The notes under the pieces were generated by a model. It did no database searches. It worked only from the letters and a program-made list of their open reading frames with translations, and had not been told where the DNA came from. 64,000 bases of DNA. Origin: Zobellia galactanivorans (GTDB taxonomy: Bacteria; Bacteroidota; Bacteroidia; Flavobacteriales; Flavobacteriaceae). The stretch is taken from assembly GCF_000973105.1 (NCBI RefSeq), contig NC_015844.1:1794501-1858500 (forward strand). Reading direction: 5' to 3'. How positions within the stretch are numbered: position 1 is the stretch's first letter; each line of letters starts with the position of its first letter. The translations under genes and the position numbers were made by a program. This document shows, one piece after another, positions 1 through 9,416 of the stretch.

Positions 1-1
1 G

Positions 2-32
2 TTTGTTTGACACCGAACTAATACTACCTTTG
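2..32 (+). promoter_or_regulatory. Bacteroidetes-type promoter of the GbsR-family gene, with overlapping operator half-site
   Basis: TTTG at 2-5, a 19-base spacer, then TACCTTTG at 25-32 fit the Bacteroidetes sigma-A promoter (TTTG, about 19 bases, TAnnTTTG). The gene start is 20 bases further on. The spacer carries ACCGAACTAA (12-21), whose core recurs at 548-570, so the regulator may bind here and repress itself (inference). Confidence 0.6.
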
Positions 33-51
33 CCCTTTCAATTTTTTAATT

Positions 52-534
52 ATGGACAAAGAAGAATGCAAACAGATATTGATCGAGGAACTAGGGGTTC
101 ACTTTGAATTTGAATATTCCCTACCTCCTTTGGCCGCTAGAATCTTTGCAAATTTAGTGGTAACCGAGGAAGAAGGCCTCACTTTTGACGACTGCTTGAC
201 CAAAAGAGGTGCAAGCAAAAGCTCTATTTCCACGTCATTGAACTTATTACAACAAACTGGATTTATAAATTATTTCACCAAATCGGGTGACCGGAAACGC
301 TATTTTAAAGTAGCGGAGAAAGATGCCTTTTTTATCAAGAAGTTAAATCAAACGCTCAAAAAAATAGAGAATGAGTCTCAGATGATAGAAAAAGTTGCGG
401 AATATAATAAAGTCCACAACCCACAAAAACATGAAGAAAACAAAGAGAAAAAACGCATCTACATGAAATGCCTGGAAGACACCCGTGAAATTTATAGAAA
501 GACAATCGCCGATTTGAAAAACCTAAAACAATAA
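52..534 (+). CDS. GbsR/MarR-family transcriptional regulator of the adjacent efflux pump
   Basis: This 160-residue protein has a winged helix-turn-helix (about residues 25-95) with the GbsR-like stretch around KSSISTSLNLLQ, followed by a basic, probably coiled C-terminal helix. Members of this family repress transport genes and often sit immediately upstream of RND pumps in Flavobacteriia. The RND adaptor starts 83 bases downstream on the same strand, so regulation of that pump is the natural reading. ATG at 52 lies 20 bases after a good TAnnTTTG box. The ligand is unknown. Confidence 0.8.
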   Translation: MDKEECKQILIEELGVHFEFEYSLPPLAARIFANLVVTEEEGLTFDDCLTKRGASKSSISTSLNLLQQTGFINYFTKSGDRKRYFKVAEKDAFFIKKLNQTLKKIENESQMIEKVAEYNKVHNPQKHEENKEKKRIYMKCLEDTREIYRKTIADLKNLKQ

Positions 535-547
535 TTTTTTTACCATT

Positions 548-570
548 TTAGTTCGCTTACTACCGAACAT
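548..570. promoter_or_regulatory. Inverted repeat, candidate GbsR-family operator before the efflux genes
   Basis: TTAGTTCG (548-555) and ACCGAACAT (562-570) form an inverted repeat (GTTCG...CGAAC) in the 83-base gap between the regulator and the RND adaptor gene. The same core, as ACCGAACTAA, lies inside the regulator's own promoter at 12-21. Two copies bracketing the regulator gene suggest its binding site; no binding data exist here. Confidence 0.4.
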
Positions 571-616
571 TCTGAATTAACAAAACCTTAACAAGAATTA
601 TAACATCCATCTAAAA

Positions 617-1702
617 ATGAAAAAGCTATCTATATTAGGATTATTAAGTGCAGGACTTCTCCTAAGCTCCTGCTTTGGAACCACCCCAACCCCTCCTGCC
701 GGTGGTGCCACCCCTCCTCCCCCGAGTTTAAAGGTCGGTGAGTTGACTCCACAGGACATCACCATTTACAATGAGTTTTCTACCACCTTAGAAGGCAAGC
801 AAAACGTAGAAATCTGGCCAAAAGTTTCTGGCTTCATTCAACACGTGTACGTAGAGGAAGGTCAAAAAATAAAAAAAGGACAATTGCTTTTCAAATTGGA
901 GACCCAAACCTTAAACCAAGATGCCAATGCTGCCAAGGCTTCGGTTAACGTGGCCCAAGTAGAAGTAAACAAGCTTAAGCCCTTGGTTGAAAAGAACATC
1001 ATTAGCGAGGTTCAGCTTGAAACTGCAAAAGCCCAATTGGAACAGGCCAAGGCCAACTACGAAAGTGTAGCTTCCAATATCAGTTATTCACGTATTACCA
1101 GTCCTGTTGACGGTTATATCGGGGAAATTCCTTTTAAGACCGGGGCCTTGGTAAGTTCTAACATGGGCAAGCCCTTGACTACCGTTTCCGATATAAGCCA
1201 GGTTCGCGCCTATTTTTCCCTAAATGAAAAAGAGCTTTTAAAGTTGAAGGAATCTATGCCCAAAAACGATAAAAACCAAATGGATCTTGAAAAGGCCCCA
1301 GAGGTAAAGCTTGTAATGATCAATGGTAAAGAATACCCAGAGCCCGGTAGAATCGCCATGATCAACACCATTATCAACAGTACTACGGGTAGTGTGACCG
1401 CTAGGGCCGATTTTGAAAACAAAAATAATATTCTTAGCAGCGGTAGCACCGGTAAGATCAAGATTCCAACCATTTACAAGAATGCCTATGAAATTCCACA
1501 GGCGGCAACAATAGATTTACAAGGAAAAAAACTGGTTTACGTCTTAAAAGACGATAACACCATTACAACAATGCCTATAGATATCATTGCCAATACCCAA
1601 AAAGGATACATTGTAGAAAATGGAATTGAAAAGGGAACTACCATTGTTCTTGAAGGTGTGACTAAAATCAAAGACGGAATGACCATTAGCCCGGTCAAGT
1701 AA
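617..1702 (+). CDS. RND efflux periplasmic adaptor lipoprotein (AcrA/MexA-like)
   Basis: This 361-residue protein bridges the inner-membrane pump and the outer-membrane channel. It has a lipoprotein signal with lipobox Cys19, then a Pro-rich linker. Two half lipoyl domains (about 62-96 and 150-185, the second around SPVDGYIG) flank an alpha-helical hairpin (about 97-150). A beta-barrel and membrane-proximal domain complete the usual adaptor order. It is followed 37 bases later by the pump gene, then the outer membrane factor, which makes one tripartite operon. The substrate cannot be read from the sequence; drugs, bile-like compounds or algal metabolites are all possible. Confidence 0.93.
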   Translation: MKKLSILGLLSAGLLLSSCFGTTPTPPAGGATPPPPSLKVGELTPQDITIYNEFSTTLEGKQNVEIWPKVSGFIQHVYVEEGQKIKKGQLLFKLETQTLNQDANAAKASVNVAQVEVNKLKPLVEKNIISEVQLETAKAQLEQAKANYESVASNISYSRITSPVDGYIGEIPFKTGALVSSNMGKPLTTVSDISQVRAYFSLNEKELLKLKESMPKNDKNQMDLEKAPEVKLVMINGKEYPEPGRIAMINTIINSTTGSVTARADFENKNNILSSGSTGKIKIPTIYKNAYEIPQAATIDLQGKKLVYVLKDDNTITTMPIDIIANTQKGYIVENGIEKGTTIVLEGVTKIKDGMTISPVK

Positions 1703-1739
1703 GCATCCGCTATTCATCATAATACATAAATAAAGAACA

Positions 1740-4700
1740 ATGTTTCAGAAATTTATAGATCGTCCCGTACTATCTACGGTGATATCGATTATTATAGTTA
1801 TTCTAGGTATACTAGGCCTAACGACCTTGCCCATTGAAGAATATCCAGAAATAGCACCACCAACCGTACAGGTTAAGAGTACCTATACAGGTGCAAATGC
1901 GGAAACGGTACTAAAGAGTGTTGTTATTCCTTTGGAAGAGCAGATCAACGGTGTTGAAGACATGTTGTACATGACCTCTAGTGCCAGTAACGATGGTGCC
2001 GCTACGATCAACGTATTCTTTAAATTGGGTACCGACCCCGATATTGCTGCGGTAAACGTTCAGAACAGGGTTGCCAGGGCCAACAGTGTTTTACCACAAG
2101 CCGTAGTACAAACGGGTGTTATCACACAAAAGTCCCAGACGAGTGCCCTTTTGTTCTTCTCCCTATTCTCGGATAACGAAGATTATGACGCCACTTTTGT
2201 TGAGAACTACGCTAGAATCAACATCGTACCGAAATTACAACGTATCGAAGGTGTTGGTAACGTTACCGTTTTCGGTTCTAAGGATTATTCTATGCGCGTA
2301 TGGCTCAACCCAGAAAAGATGGCGGCGTACAAACTCATGCCCTCAGATATTCAAAATGCCCTTAGGGAACAGAACCTTGAGGCCGCAACGGGGAAAATCG
2401 GGGAAAATGCCGATGGAATCTACGAATATGTACTAAAATATAAAGGGCGCCTTTCAGATGAAGCTGAATATGAAAACATCATAATCAAGGCTCAAGAAAA
2501 CGGACAGTTTTTAAGGCTTAAAGATGTTGCCGAAATAGAGTTAGGCGCCTTTAATTATGGTACAAAGAACGAAGGTATGGGCAAGCCCGGTACCGCTGTT
2601 GGTATATTCCAAACCTCAGGATCGAATGCAAATGCCATTATCGACGAAATTCAAACGATTCTACAGGAAAGTTCAAAGGATTTCCCCAAAGGATTGGACT
2701 ATGTAATTCCTTATAACACCAAAGACTTCTTAAGTGCCTCTATAGAACATGTTATACAGACATTGATCGAAGCTTTTTTATTGGTGTTCTTGGTAGTATT
2801 CCTATTCTTACAAGACTTTAGATCTACCTTAATACCCGCTATTGCCGTTCCCGTAGCGATTATTGGTACGTTCTTCTTCCTCTCCCTATTCGGGTATTCC
2901 ATCAACATGTTGACCTTGTTCGCCATGATTCTGGCCATTGGTATTGTGGTGGATGATGCCATTGTGGTAGTGGAGGCCGTACACGCCAAAATGGAAGAAG
3001 GTGCCACCCATGCCAAAACGGCGACTAAATCGGCCATGTCAGAAATATCAGGTGCCATTATCTCCATTACCTTGGTCATGTCGGCCGTATTTATTCCGGT
3101 ATCTTTTATCAGCGGTTCATCAGGAGTGTTCTACCAACAATTTGGTATAACATTGGCTATTGCCATTCTTATTTCCGCGGTAAACGCCTTAACCTTGAGC
3201 CCTGCTTTGGCTGCGCTTTTACTAAAGCCCCATAATCCATCGGAAGAACATAAAAAAGGACTTACAAAACGTTTCTTTTCGGCCTTCAACACCGGCTTTG
3301 ACGCCATAACCAATAAATATGTCGGTTCGGTGAAATTTATCGCCAAAAGAAAATGGGTAACCGGATTGTCTCTTGTCATATTTGTAGTAATAGCACTTTT
3401 GTTATTCAAATCGACACCTACCGGTTTTATACCTAACGAAGATAAGGCCATTGTCTTTGCCGATGTTACCATGCCTCCCGGTACTACTTTAGAGCAGACA
3501 CAAAAGACCGTGAAGCAGTTAGATTCCATTTATCAATCTATGGATATCATAAAGGCTAGGATGAACATTACCGGATTTAGTATTTTGAACAGTGTTAACG
3601 GTGGTTCTTACGCATTCTCGGTTCTCCGTCTTAAAGATTGGGGCGAACGTAAAGGTGATGCCGAATCGGTGAATGCCGTAGTAGGAAGCCTGTTCGCTAA
3701 AACAGCCGGATTAAAAGATGCCAAAATCTTCTTCTTTACGCCACCAAGTATACGAGGCTTTGGTAACTCCACCGGTTTTGAGATGAACCTACAGAGCAAA
3801 GATGCCGACGATTGGCAAACCGTAAACAAGGTTACCAATGAATTCTTAGCGGCTATAAACGCAAGACCAGAAGTAAAATACGCCATTACAAATTTCAACG
3901 CCAACTTCCCTCAATACGAAGTAGAGGTAGATGTAGAGAAAACCAAAATGGCCGGTTTAGCGGTAACCGATGTCTTTAGTGCCATGCAAGGCTATTACGG
4001 TGGACTATATACCACGGACTTCAATAAATTCGGTAAGCAGTACCGTGTTATGATCCAGGCAAAACCCGAAGATAGGGCCAATGAAAATTCGTTGAACCAC
4101 ATTTTTGTCACCAATGCCAATGGTGAATCTGTTGCCGTATCTCAGTTTGTTTCATTAAAGAAAATTTACGGCCCGGAAGTAGTGAGCAGGTTCAACCTTT
4201 TAAGTTCCGTAAAAATTAACGGAGCCATGAACCCTGGTTATTCTACAGGTGATGCCATTAAAGCCATTGAAGAAGTTACGGCCCAAGTGCTGCCGAACAA
4301 CTATACTTATGAGTATTCGGGACTTACCAAGGAGGAAAACAGTGCGGGTAGCCAGACGACCATCATCTTTATATTGAGTTTGATCTTCGTTTACTTCCTA
4401 TTGAGTGCACAGTACGAATCGTATATACTACCCTTCTCGATATTATTATCGCTTCCGGTAGGCATTGCGGGTGCCATTGGCTTTGTAAGTATGGCAGGTC
4501 TTGAGAATAACATATATTTTCAAATCGCCTTGATCATGTTGATCGGTCTGCTCTCTAAAAATGCCATTCTTATCGTAGAATTTGCATTGCAGCGAAGAAA
4601 ACACGGCATGTCGATCCTTGAGTCGGCCATTGATGGTGCAAAAGCACGACTTAGGCCCATATTAATGACCTCCTTCGCCTTTATTTTCGGACTGATGCCA

Positions 4701-4886
4701 TTGGCATTGTCTACAGGTATTGGAGCCGTAGGAAACCGCTCGATCGGTATGAGTGCTGTTGGTGGTATGTTGATAGGAACCATATTTGGTGTATTTATAA
4801 TACCCGCCCTATATGTCATCTTCCAAACCATCCAGGAGCGTATCACCGGTGCGCCGCAAGAAACTATTGAAGAATCAAAGAACTAG
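1740..4886 (+). CDS. RND multidrug efflux pump, inner-membrane subunit (AcrB/HAE1 family)
   Basis: With 1048 residues this has the usual AcrB length. It shows TM1 at about 9-30, a first large periplasmic porter loop, a TM block from about residue 335, a second porter loop, and a final TM block from about residue 875. The proton-relay aspartate pair of TM4 is present as D405-D406 in GIVVDDAIVV. It should drive proton-coupled export as a trimer together with the preceding adaptor and the following outer membrane factor, which starts 8 bases after this stop codon. The family call is secure; the substrate is not known. Confidence 0.96.
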   Translation: MFQKFIDRPVLSTVISIIIVILGILGLTTLPIEEYPEIAPPTVQVKSTYTGANAETVLKSVVIPLEEQINGVEDMLYMTSSASNDGAATINVFFKLGTDPDIAAVNVQNRVARANSVLPQAVVQTGVITQKSQTSALLFFSLFSDNEDYDATFVENYARINIVPKLQRIEGVGNVTVFGSKDYSMRVWLNPEKMAAYKLMPSDIQNALREQNLEAATGKIGENADGIYEYVLKYKGRLSDEAEYENIIIKAQENGQFLRLKDVAEIELGAFNYGTKNEGMGKPGTAVGIFQTSGSNANAIIDEIQTILQESSKDFPKGLDYVIPYNTKDFLSASIEHVIQTLIEAFLLVFLVVFLFLQDFRSTLIPAIAVPVAIIGTFFFLSLFGYSINMLTLFAMILAIGIVVDDAIVVVEAVHAKMEEGATHAKTATKSAMSEISGAIISITLVMSAVFIPVSFISGSSGVFYQQFGITLAIAILISAVNALTLSPALAALLLKPHNPSEEHKKGLTKRFFSAFNTGFDAITNKYVGSVKFIAKRKWVTGLSLVIFVVIALLLFKSTPTGFIPNEDKAIVFADVTMPPGTTLEQTQKTVKQLDSIYQSMDIIKARMNITGFSILNSVNGGSYAFSVLRLKDWGERKGDAESVNAVVGSLFAKTAGLKDAKIFFFTPPSIRGFGNSTGFEMNLQSKDADDWQTVNKVTNEFLAAINARPEVKYAITNFNANFPQYEVEVDVEKTKMAGLAVTDVFSAMQGYYGGLYTTDFNKFGKQYRVMIQAKPEDRANENSLNHIFVTNANGESVAVSQFVSLKKIYGPEVVSRFNLLSSVKINGAMNPGYSTGDAIKAIEEVTAQVLPNNYTYEYSGLTKEENSAGSQTTIIFILSLIFVYFLLSAQYESYILPFSILLSLPVGIAGAIGFVSMAGLENNIYFQIALIMLIGLLSKNAILIVEFALQRRKHGMSILESAIDGAKARLRPILMTSFAFIFGLMPLALSTGIGAVGNRSIGMSAVGGMLIGTIFGVFIIPALYVIFQTIQERITGAPQETIEESKN

Positions 4887-4893
4887 AGAAATC

Positions 4894-6297
4894 ATGAAGA
4901 AATTTGCAATAAATAAATTCTTATTGGTAGCCATGCTTCCGCTCTTGCTACAATCCTGTTTTGTGGCAAAAAACTATGAGCGGCCGGCCGTCGAGACCGA
5001 AAACCTATATCGCACCGACCAGCTGCCACAAGACAGCGTGTCATTTGCTTCGATATCATATAAGGACCTTTTTACGGATTCGTATTTAAAGACCTATATC
5101 GAACGAGGTTTAGCGAACAACCTTGACATTCGTATTGCGCTGGAAAACATTTCGGCAGCCGAAGCTTATGTAAAACAAGGGAAGGCAGGTTACCTACCCA
5201 CCATTAACGGTGCCGCAAGCGCGACAAGAACGGCAAGAACCAGTGAAAACGGTCAGTTCGGAAGTATTTTTTCCCAACCCTATAATCAATTCGAGGCCTC
5301 GGGAACCCTATCTTGGGAAGCCGATATCTGGGGAAAGATAAGAAGCACCAAACGGGCAAGCGATGCCAGCTACCTACAGACCGTAGCGGCCCACCAAGCC
5401 GTTAAAACCAGTCTGGTGTCGCAAATTGCCACCACGTATTACCAATTGTTGGCCTTAGACAAGCAAGTTGCCGTAACCGTGGAGACCATTGAAAACCGTA
5501 TGAGAAGCTTGGAGACCATTACCGCCCTTAAAGAGGCAGGGCAGGCGAACCAAGTGGGTGTGGATCAAACGGCCGCACAATTGTACAGCGCCCAAAGCCA
5601 ACTGTTGGATCTTAAAAACTCGCTTTTTAAGACCGAGACGGCCTTGAGCATTCTTTTGGGAGAACAACCACAAACCTATGACCGCAGTTCATTGGACGAC
5701 CAAGAACTGACCAGCGATATGCAACTTGGGGTACCCGCCTTGTTGTTGCGCAACCGACCCGATATTATGCAGTCCGAATTCGGTTTGGTAAATAGTTTTG
5801 AGCTGACGAATGTGGCCAGAAGCAACTTCTATCCTTCCATTACCTTATCGGCGCAAGGAGGCTTTCAAAGTCTGGAAATCGATAATTGGATCGACAGCAG
5901 TTCTATTTTCGCCAACCTTATTGGTGGCCTTACACAGCCCATTTTGAACGGCCGAAAAGTCAGAACCGCCTACGAAGTGGCAAAGGCCCAGCAAGAACAA
6001 GCCCTTCTTAACTTTAAAAAGACCCTGCTTACCGCAGGTAAAGAAGTGTCGGATGCGCTATACGATTATAACACTGCCGTTGAAAAAGAAGCCTATGTTA
6101 CCAAACAGGTAGTGGCCCTCAAACGTGCGGAAAGCAATTCAGAAGAATTGTTGAACAGTGGATACCTGACCTATTTGGACCTGTTGACCGCAAGGGAAAA
6201 CTCCCTGAACGCGGAACTTAACTTGGTCAGCAACAAGTTGGCCCAATTATCCGCAACAGTAGAGCTATACCGTTCCCTAGGTGGTGGATGGCACTAA
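4894..6297 (+). CDS. Outer membrane efflux lipoprotein (TolC/OprM/NodT-type)
   Basis: This 467-residue protein forms the outer membrane exit duct of the RND pump. It has a lipoprotein signal (lipobox Cys22) and two repeated OEP domains rich in long helices, with the family motif LRNRPDIMQSE near the middle. An in-frame extension back to 4813 exists, but it lies inside the pump gene and would hide the signal peptide, so ATG 4894 is chosen. That start lies 8 bases after the pump stop, consistent with translational coupling in the three-gene pump operon. Confidence 0.92.
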   Translation: MKKFAINKFLLVAMLPLLLQSCFVAKNYERPAVETENLYRTDQLPQDSVSFASISYKDLFTDSYLKTYIERGLANNLDIRIALENISAAEAYVKQGKAGYLPTINGAASATRTARTSENGQFGSIFSQPYNQFEASGTLSWEADIWGKIRSTKRASDASYLQTVAAHQAVKTSLVSQIATTYYQLLALDKQVAVTVETIENRMRSLETITALKEAGQANQVGVDQTAAQLYSAQSQLLDLKNSLFKTETALSILLGEQPQTYDRSSLDDQELTSDMQLGVPALLLRNRPDIMQSEFGLVNSFELTNVARSNFYPSITLSAQGGFQSLEIDNWIDSSSIFANLIGGLTQPILNGRKVRTAYEVAKAQQEQALLNFKKTLLTAGKEVSDALYDYNTAVEKEAYVTKQVVALKRAESNSEELLNSGYLTYLDLLTARENSLNAELNLVSNKLAQLSATVELYRSLGGGWH

Positions 6298-6310
6298 AAT
6301 GTATTGACCC

Positions 6311-6919
6311 ATGTTCAATAAGGACCGCTTTTTAGAATTTGCCCTTTCCAAGTTTACAAAATTTGGAAGCAAGCGTTTTACCTTGGATGACCTGGCCCAT
6401 GAACTCGGTATCTCTAAAAAAACGATATACGAGAACTTTAAGGGCAAGGAAGAAATCATTCAAGAAAGTTTGGTAGCCCTTTTGAACAAATTAAGGTATC
6501 AAATAAACGAATGTGTAGAAAAGGAAAAATCCGACCCTATCCGAGCTGTAATAGCCATTTATAGGATAGGGTTGGATACCTTTAAATCTTTCAGTCCCAC
6601 CTTTTTAAGAAGTTTAAAAAAGTACTACCCCAATGTGTACCGTTTGTTCAACGATTTTCGTGAAAACGACGTTTCCGTTCTGGTGAAAGATCTACTTTTA
6701 AACGGACAGGGGAAAGGACAAATCAGAAAAGACGTCGATATAGACCTGACCTATGAACTTTATTACAATCGCATGGAATACATCGTGCATGCCGAAAACA
6801 AGAATTTCTACGAACAATTTACGCCCGAAGAGCTCTTGGACCACATCATAATCAACAACCTAAGAGGTATTGCCACAAAGGAATACCTCAACAAAAACGA
6901 CTCGATCTTTCTATTGTAA
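6311..6919 (+). CDS. TetR/AcrR-family transcriptional regulator
   Basis: This 202-residue protein has an N-terminal TetR helix-turn-helix (about 15-55, including LAHELGISKKTIYENFKGKEE) and a variable all-helical ligand/dimer domain. It starts only 14 bases after the outer membrane factor gene, so it is probably the last gene of the efflux operon. With the GbsR-type gene at the other end, the pump is bracketed by two unrelated regulators. The inducer is unknown. The gene ends 3 bases from the convergent CYTH gene, with no clear terminator between them. Confidence 0.88.
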   Translation: MFNKDRFLEFALSKFTKFGSKRFTLDDLAHELGISKKTIYENFKGKEEIIQESLVALLNKLRYQINECVEKEKSDPIRAVIAIYRIGLDTFKSFSPTFLRSLKKYYPNVYRLFNDFRENDVSVLVKDLLLNGQGKGQIRKDVDIDLTYELYYNRMEYIVHAENKNFYEQFTPEELLDHIIINNLRGIATKEYLNKNDSIFLL

Positions 6920-6921
6920 GC

Positions 6922-7389
6922 CTACCAAGATGTATAGGGGTTTTTACCCAGTTGCGAATTGTAGTATTTAACCTCACCTGTCACCTCTTGCCCTAACCAT
7001 TCGGGTTTTTCAAAGTCCTCGTCTTCAGAGGCCAATTCTATTTCGGCCACGACCAAGCCCTTATTATCACCATAAAATTCGTCTACCTCAAAAATATGTT
7101 GCCCCACGGGAACATTGTAGCGCACCTTATCGATAACCCCTGGTTCACAGATCGACAATAACCGTTCGGCATCCGGCACGGGAATTTCCTTTTCCCATTC
7201 AAATCGCATAGTTCCGGCCTCGTTCGATTTTCCCTTTACGGTCAAAAATGCCGAATCGGCCTTGATCCTCACTCTTACGGTACGCTCGGGATGCGTGTTC
7301 AAAAACCCCTGAACAATTCGTTCCTTCAATGTGGCCTGTCCTTGGTACGCCCTTGACGTGACCAAAAATTTACGTTCAATTTCAATCAC
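6922..7389 (-). CDS. CYTH-domain protein (triphosphate tunnel metalloenzyme family)
   Basis: This 155-residue protein begins with the family signature ExExK (E3, E5, K7 in MIEIERKFLV) and continues through the charged strands of an eight-stranded tunnel, including GLVVAEIELASEDE near the C-terminus. Short bacterial CYTH proteins usually hydrolyse inorganic tripolyphosphate, and some act as adenylate cyclases or thiamine triphosphatases; here the tripolyphosphatase role is only the default guess. Its start overlaps the end of the upstream SDR-like gene by 8 bases, so the two are cotranscribed. Confidence 0.85.
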   Translation of the reverse strand: MIEIERKFLVTSRAYQGQATLKERIVQGFLNTHPERTVRVRIKADSAFLTVKGKSNEAGTMRFEWEKEIPVPDAERLLSICEPGVIDKVRYNVPVGQHIFEVDEFYGDNKGLVVAEIELASEDEDFEKPEWLGQEVTGEVKYYNSQLGKNPYTSW

Positions 7390-8056
7390 TCTCCCCAGCT
7401 ATTTTTTTAATCTTATCGGATTCTATTATAGGTGTCGTATACGCTCCATTGGCCACACGTATCATAGCCTTCGCTATGGTTTCGGGCTTAATGGAGCGGT
7501 ATTTTTCAAGCGGACCCGCCAAAACAAGGTTCACAACTTTCATCAATTGTTTGAACAACAACTCGCCGATTCGTTTTTCCTCGCGTTTCCCCCCGATCAA
7601 CGAAGGTCGAAAGAGGTAGGTGTTCTCTATATTTTCACCAAGTACTGCTTCCTCCATTTCGCCCTTTAGACGGCTGTAGAAAACGTTACTCTTGGCATTT
7701 GCCCCCATAGAGGACATTACCAAAAAACTTGAAATGCCGTTTTTGGCAGAAAGCTTGGCGGCCGCTACGGGAATGCCATAATCGATTTTTCTATAGGCTT
7801 CCTTATTCGGTGTTTTTGACTTTGTGGTACCGATACAACAGAACACCTCATCACCCGTAAAGTCGGCTTCAAATTGTTCCAATTGCATCAAATCGCCCAA
7901 ATGCTCCTCTATTTTTTGATGGGAGAGCCCTGTGCTGGAACGAGAGAACAACTTAACTTTCCCGTACCGGTCGTCCTCCAACAAAAGCCGTAACAAAATG
8001 CCTCCGGTAAGACCTGTGGCCCCAAGTATTATTGCTGTCTTTCTTTGTGTTTCCAT
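7382..8056 (-). CDS. NAD(P)-binding Rossmann protein, atypical SDR (HTATIP2/NmrA-like)
   Basis: This 224-residue protein has an N-terminal dinucleotide-binding motif GATGLTGG followed by the single-domain fold of atypical short-chain dehydrogenases, with CCIGTTKSK typical of the HTATIP2-like group. The substrate is unknown. It is the first gene of a two-gene unit with the CYTH gene (8-base overlap) and is divergent from dinB, with only 28 bases between the two starts. Confidence 0.8.
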   Translation of the reverse strand: METQRKTAIILGATGLTGGILLRLLLEDDRYGKVKLFSRSSTGLSHQKIEEHLGDLMQLEQFEADFTGDEVFCCIGTTKSKTPNKEAYRKIDYGIPVAAAKLSAKNGISSFLVMSSMGANAKSNVFYSRLKGEMEEAVLGENIENTYLFRPSLIGGKREEKRIGELLFKQLMKVVNLVLAGPLEKYRSIKPETIAKAMIRVANGAYTTPIIESDKIKKIAGESD

Positions 8057-8072
8057 CCAACTAAATATAACC

Positions 8073-8080
8073 TAATTTTG
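8073..8080 (+). promoter_or_regulatory. -7 box before dinB
   Basis: TAATTTTG matches TAnnTTTG and ends 4 bases before the dinB ATG, so transcription would begin close to the start codon (very short or absent leader). No -33 TTTG at normal spacing was found. Confidence 0.35.
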
Positions 8081-8084
8081 CTGT

Positions 8085-9185
8085 ATGCCAAACGATTTTC
8101 CATTACGAAAGATTATTCATGTGGATATGGATGCCTTTTATGCCTCCGTAGAGCAACTGGACAATCCTGACTTACGTGGAAAGCCCATTGCCGTTGGCGG
8201 AAGCTCAAAAAGGGGCGTTGTTGCCGCGGCCAGCTACGAAGCTAGAAAATACGGGGTTCGTAGTGCCATGAGCAGCGTTTTGGCACAGCGTAATTGTCCC
8301 GGACTTATTTTTGTTAAACCCCGTTTTGAGCGTTATAAGGAAATCTCGCATCAAATCAGAAACATATTCTACGAGTATACCGATTTGGTAGAACCCCTGT
8401 CATTGGACGAAGCCTATCTCGATGTTACCGTAAACAAGAAGGGAAATCCCTCCGCTTCATTGATCGCCAAGGAAATTAGGCAAAAAATCTACGACACTAT
8501 CGGCCTGAACGCCTCCGCAGGTATTTCCATCAATAAATTCATTGCGAAGGTCGCCAGCGACATCAACAAACCCAACGGACAAAAAACCGTAAACCCCGAA
8601 GAGGTATCGCTGTTTCTGGAAGAGCTTGAAATCCGGAAATTTTACGGTGTGGGAAAGGTCACTGCCGAAAAAATGTACAAACTGGGCATCTTTACCGGTA
8701 AAGACCTAAAACTAAAAACGCTTGAATTTCTGGAAGGGAATTTCGGAAAAAACGGAAGCTACTATTACAACGTGGTCCGCGGTATTCATACCAGTCCCGT
8801 AAAACCACACCGTATTCCAAAGTCCGTAGGAGCCGAACGTACCTTCAACGAAAACCTGAGTAGCGAAATATTTATGCTCGAACGGCTAGACCATATTGCC
8901 GAAGAGCTTGAAAAACGCTTGAAAAAAGCCAATATTGCCGGTAAAACGGTCACACTTAAAATCAAATACAGCGATTTTACCCTTAATACCAGAAGCAAGA
9001 CCCTTGCTTATTATATATCCTCCAAGAGCCTTATATTGGAAACGGCCAAGGAACTTTTGTATCAAGAAAAGCTACAGAACTCGGTACGCCTGCTCGGTAT
9101 TTCCCTCGCCAACCTCAATACGGAGAAAAAAGAAAAAACAACGGACAAGGAATCCATTTCAGTTCAACTGAAGTTCGAGTTCTAG
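8085..9185 (+). CDS. dinB: DNA polymerase IV (Y-family translesion polymerase)
   Basis: This 366-residue polymerase copies damaged DNA. Catalytic carboxylates are seen in HVDMDAFYASVEQ (D14, D16) and SLDEAYLDV (D108, E109), with aromatic residues 18-19 acting as the steric gate. HhH thumb and little-finger domains follow. The C-terminus ends in QLKFEF, resembling the clamp-binding motif that lets Pol IV dock on the beta sliding clamp. No LexA-type site was recognised upstream. It stands alone between the divergent SDR gene and an AraC regulator. Confidence 0.95.
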   Translation: MPNDFPLRKIIHVDMDAFYASVEQLDNPDLRGKPIAVGGSSKRGVVAAASYEARKYGVRSAMSSVLAQRNCPGLIFVKPRFERYKEISHQIRNIFYEYTDLVEPLSLDEAYLDVTVNKKGNPSASLIAKEIRQKIYDTIGLNASAGISINKFIAKVASDINKPNGQKTVNPEEVSLFLEELEIRKFYGVGKVTAEKMYKLGIFTGKDLKLKTLEFLEGNFGKNGSYYYNVVRGIHTSPVKPHRIPKSVGAERTFNENLSSEIFMLERLDHIAEELEKRLKKANIAGKTVTLKIKYSDFTLNTRSKTLAYYISSKSLILETAKELLYQEKLQNSVRLLGISLANLNTEKKEKTTDKESISVQLKFEF

Positions 9186-9416
9186 CAATTGAAGCGCATT
9201 TCACTTCAAAACTGACGGAATTTCAAACAAATAACCAAAAGACCTATATTTTAAACGTTTTGTATTAGAATCTTTGGGTATTCGGCGGCATTTCAACTAT
9301 TGGATTGCATTTTGATCCACTACCTTTACAACTCACATTTTAACGATTACAAAAATCTCGGGCTCCTTAGTTACAGTCCTTGATTCCCAAATTTCGATTG
9401 CTAAAAAATCTACCGC

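Noticed and set aside
4813-4893. Upstream extension of the outer membrane efflux gene
   Set aside because: It lies inside the pump gene and would bury the lipoprotein signal that begins at 4894.
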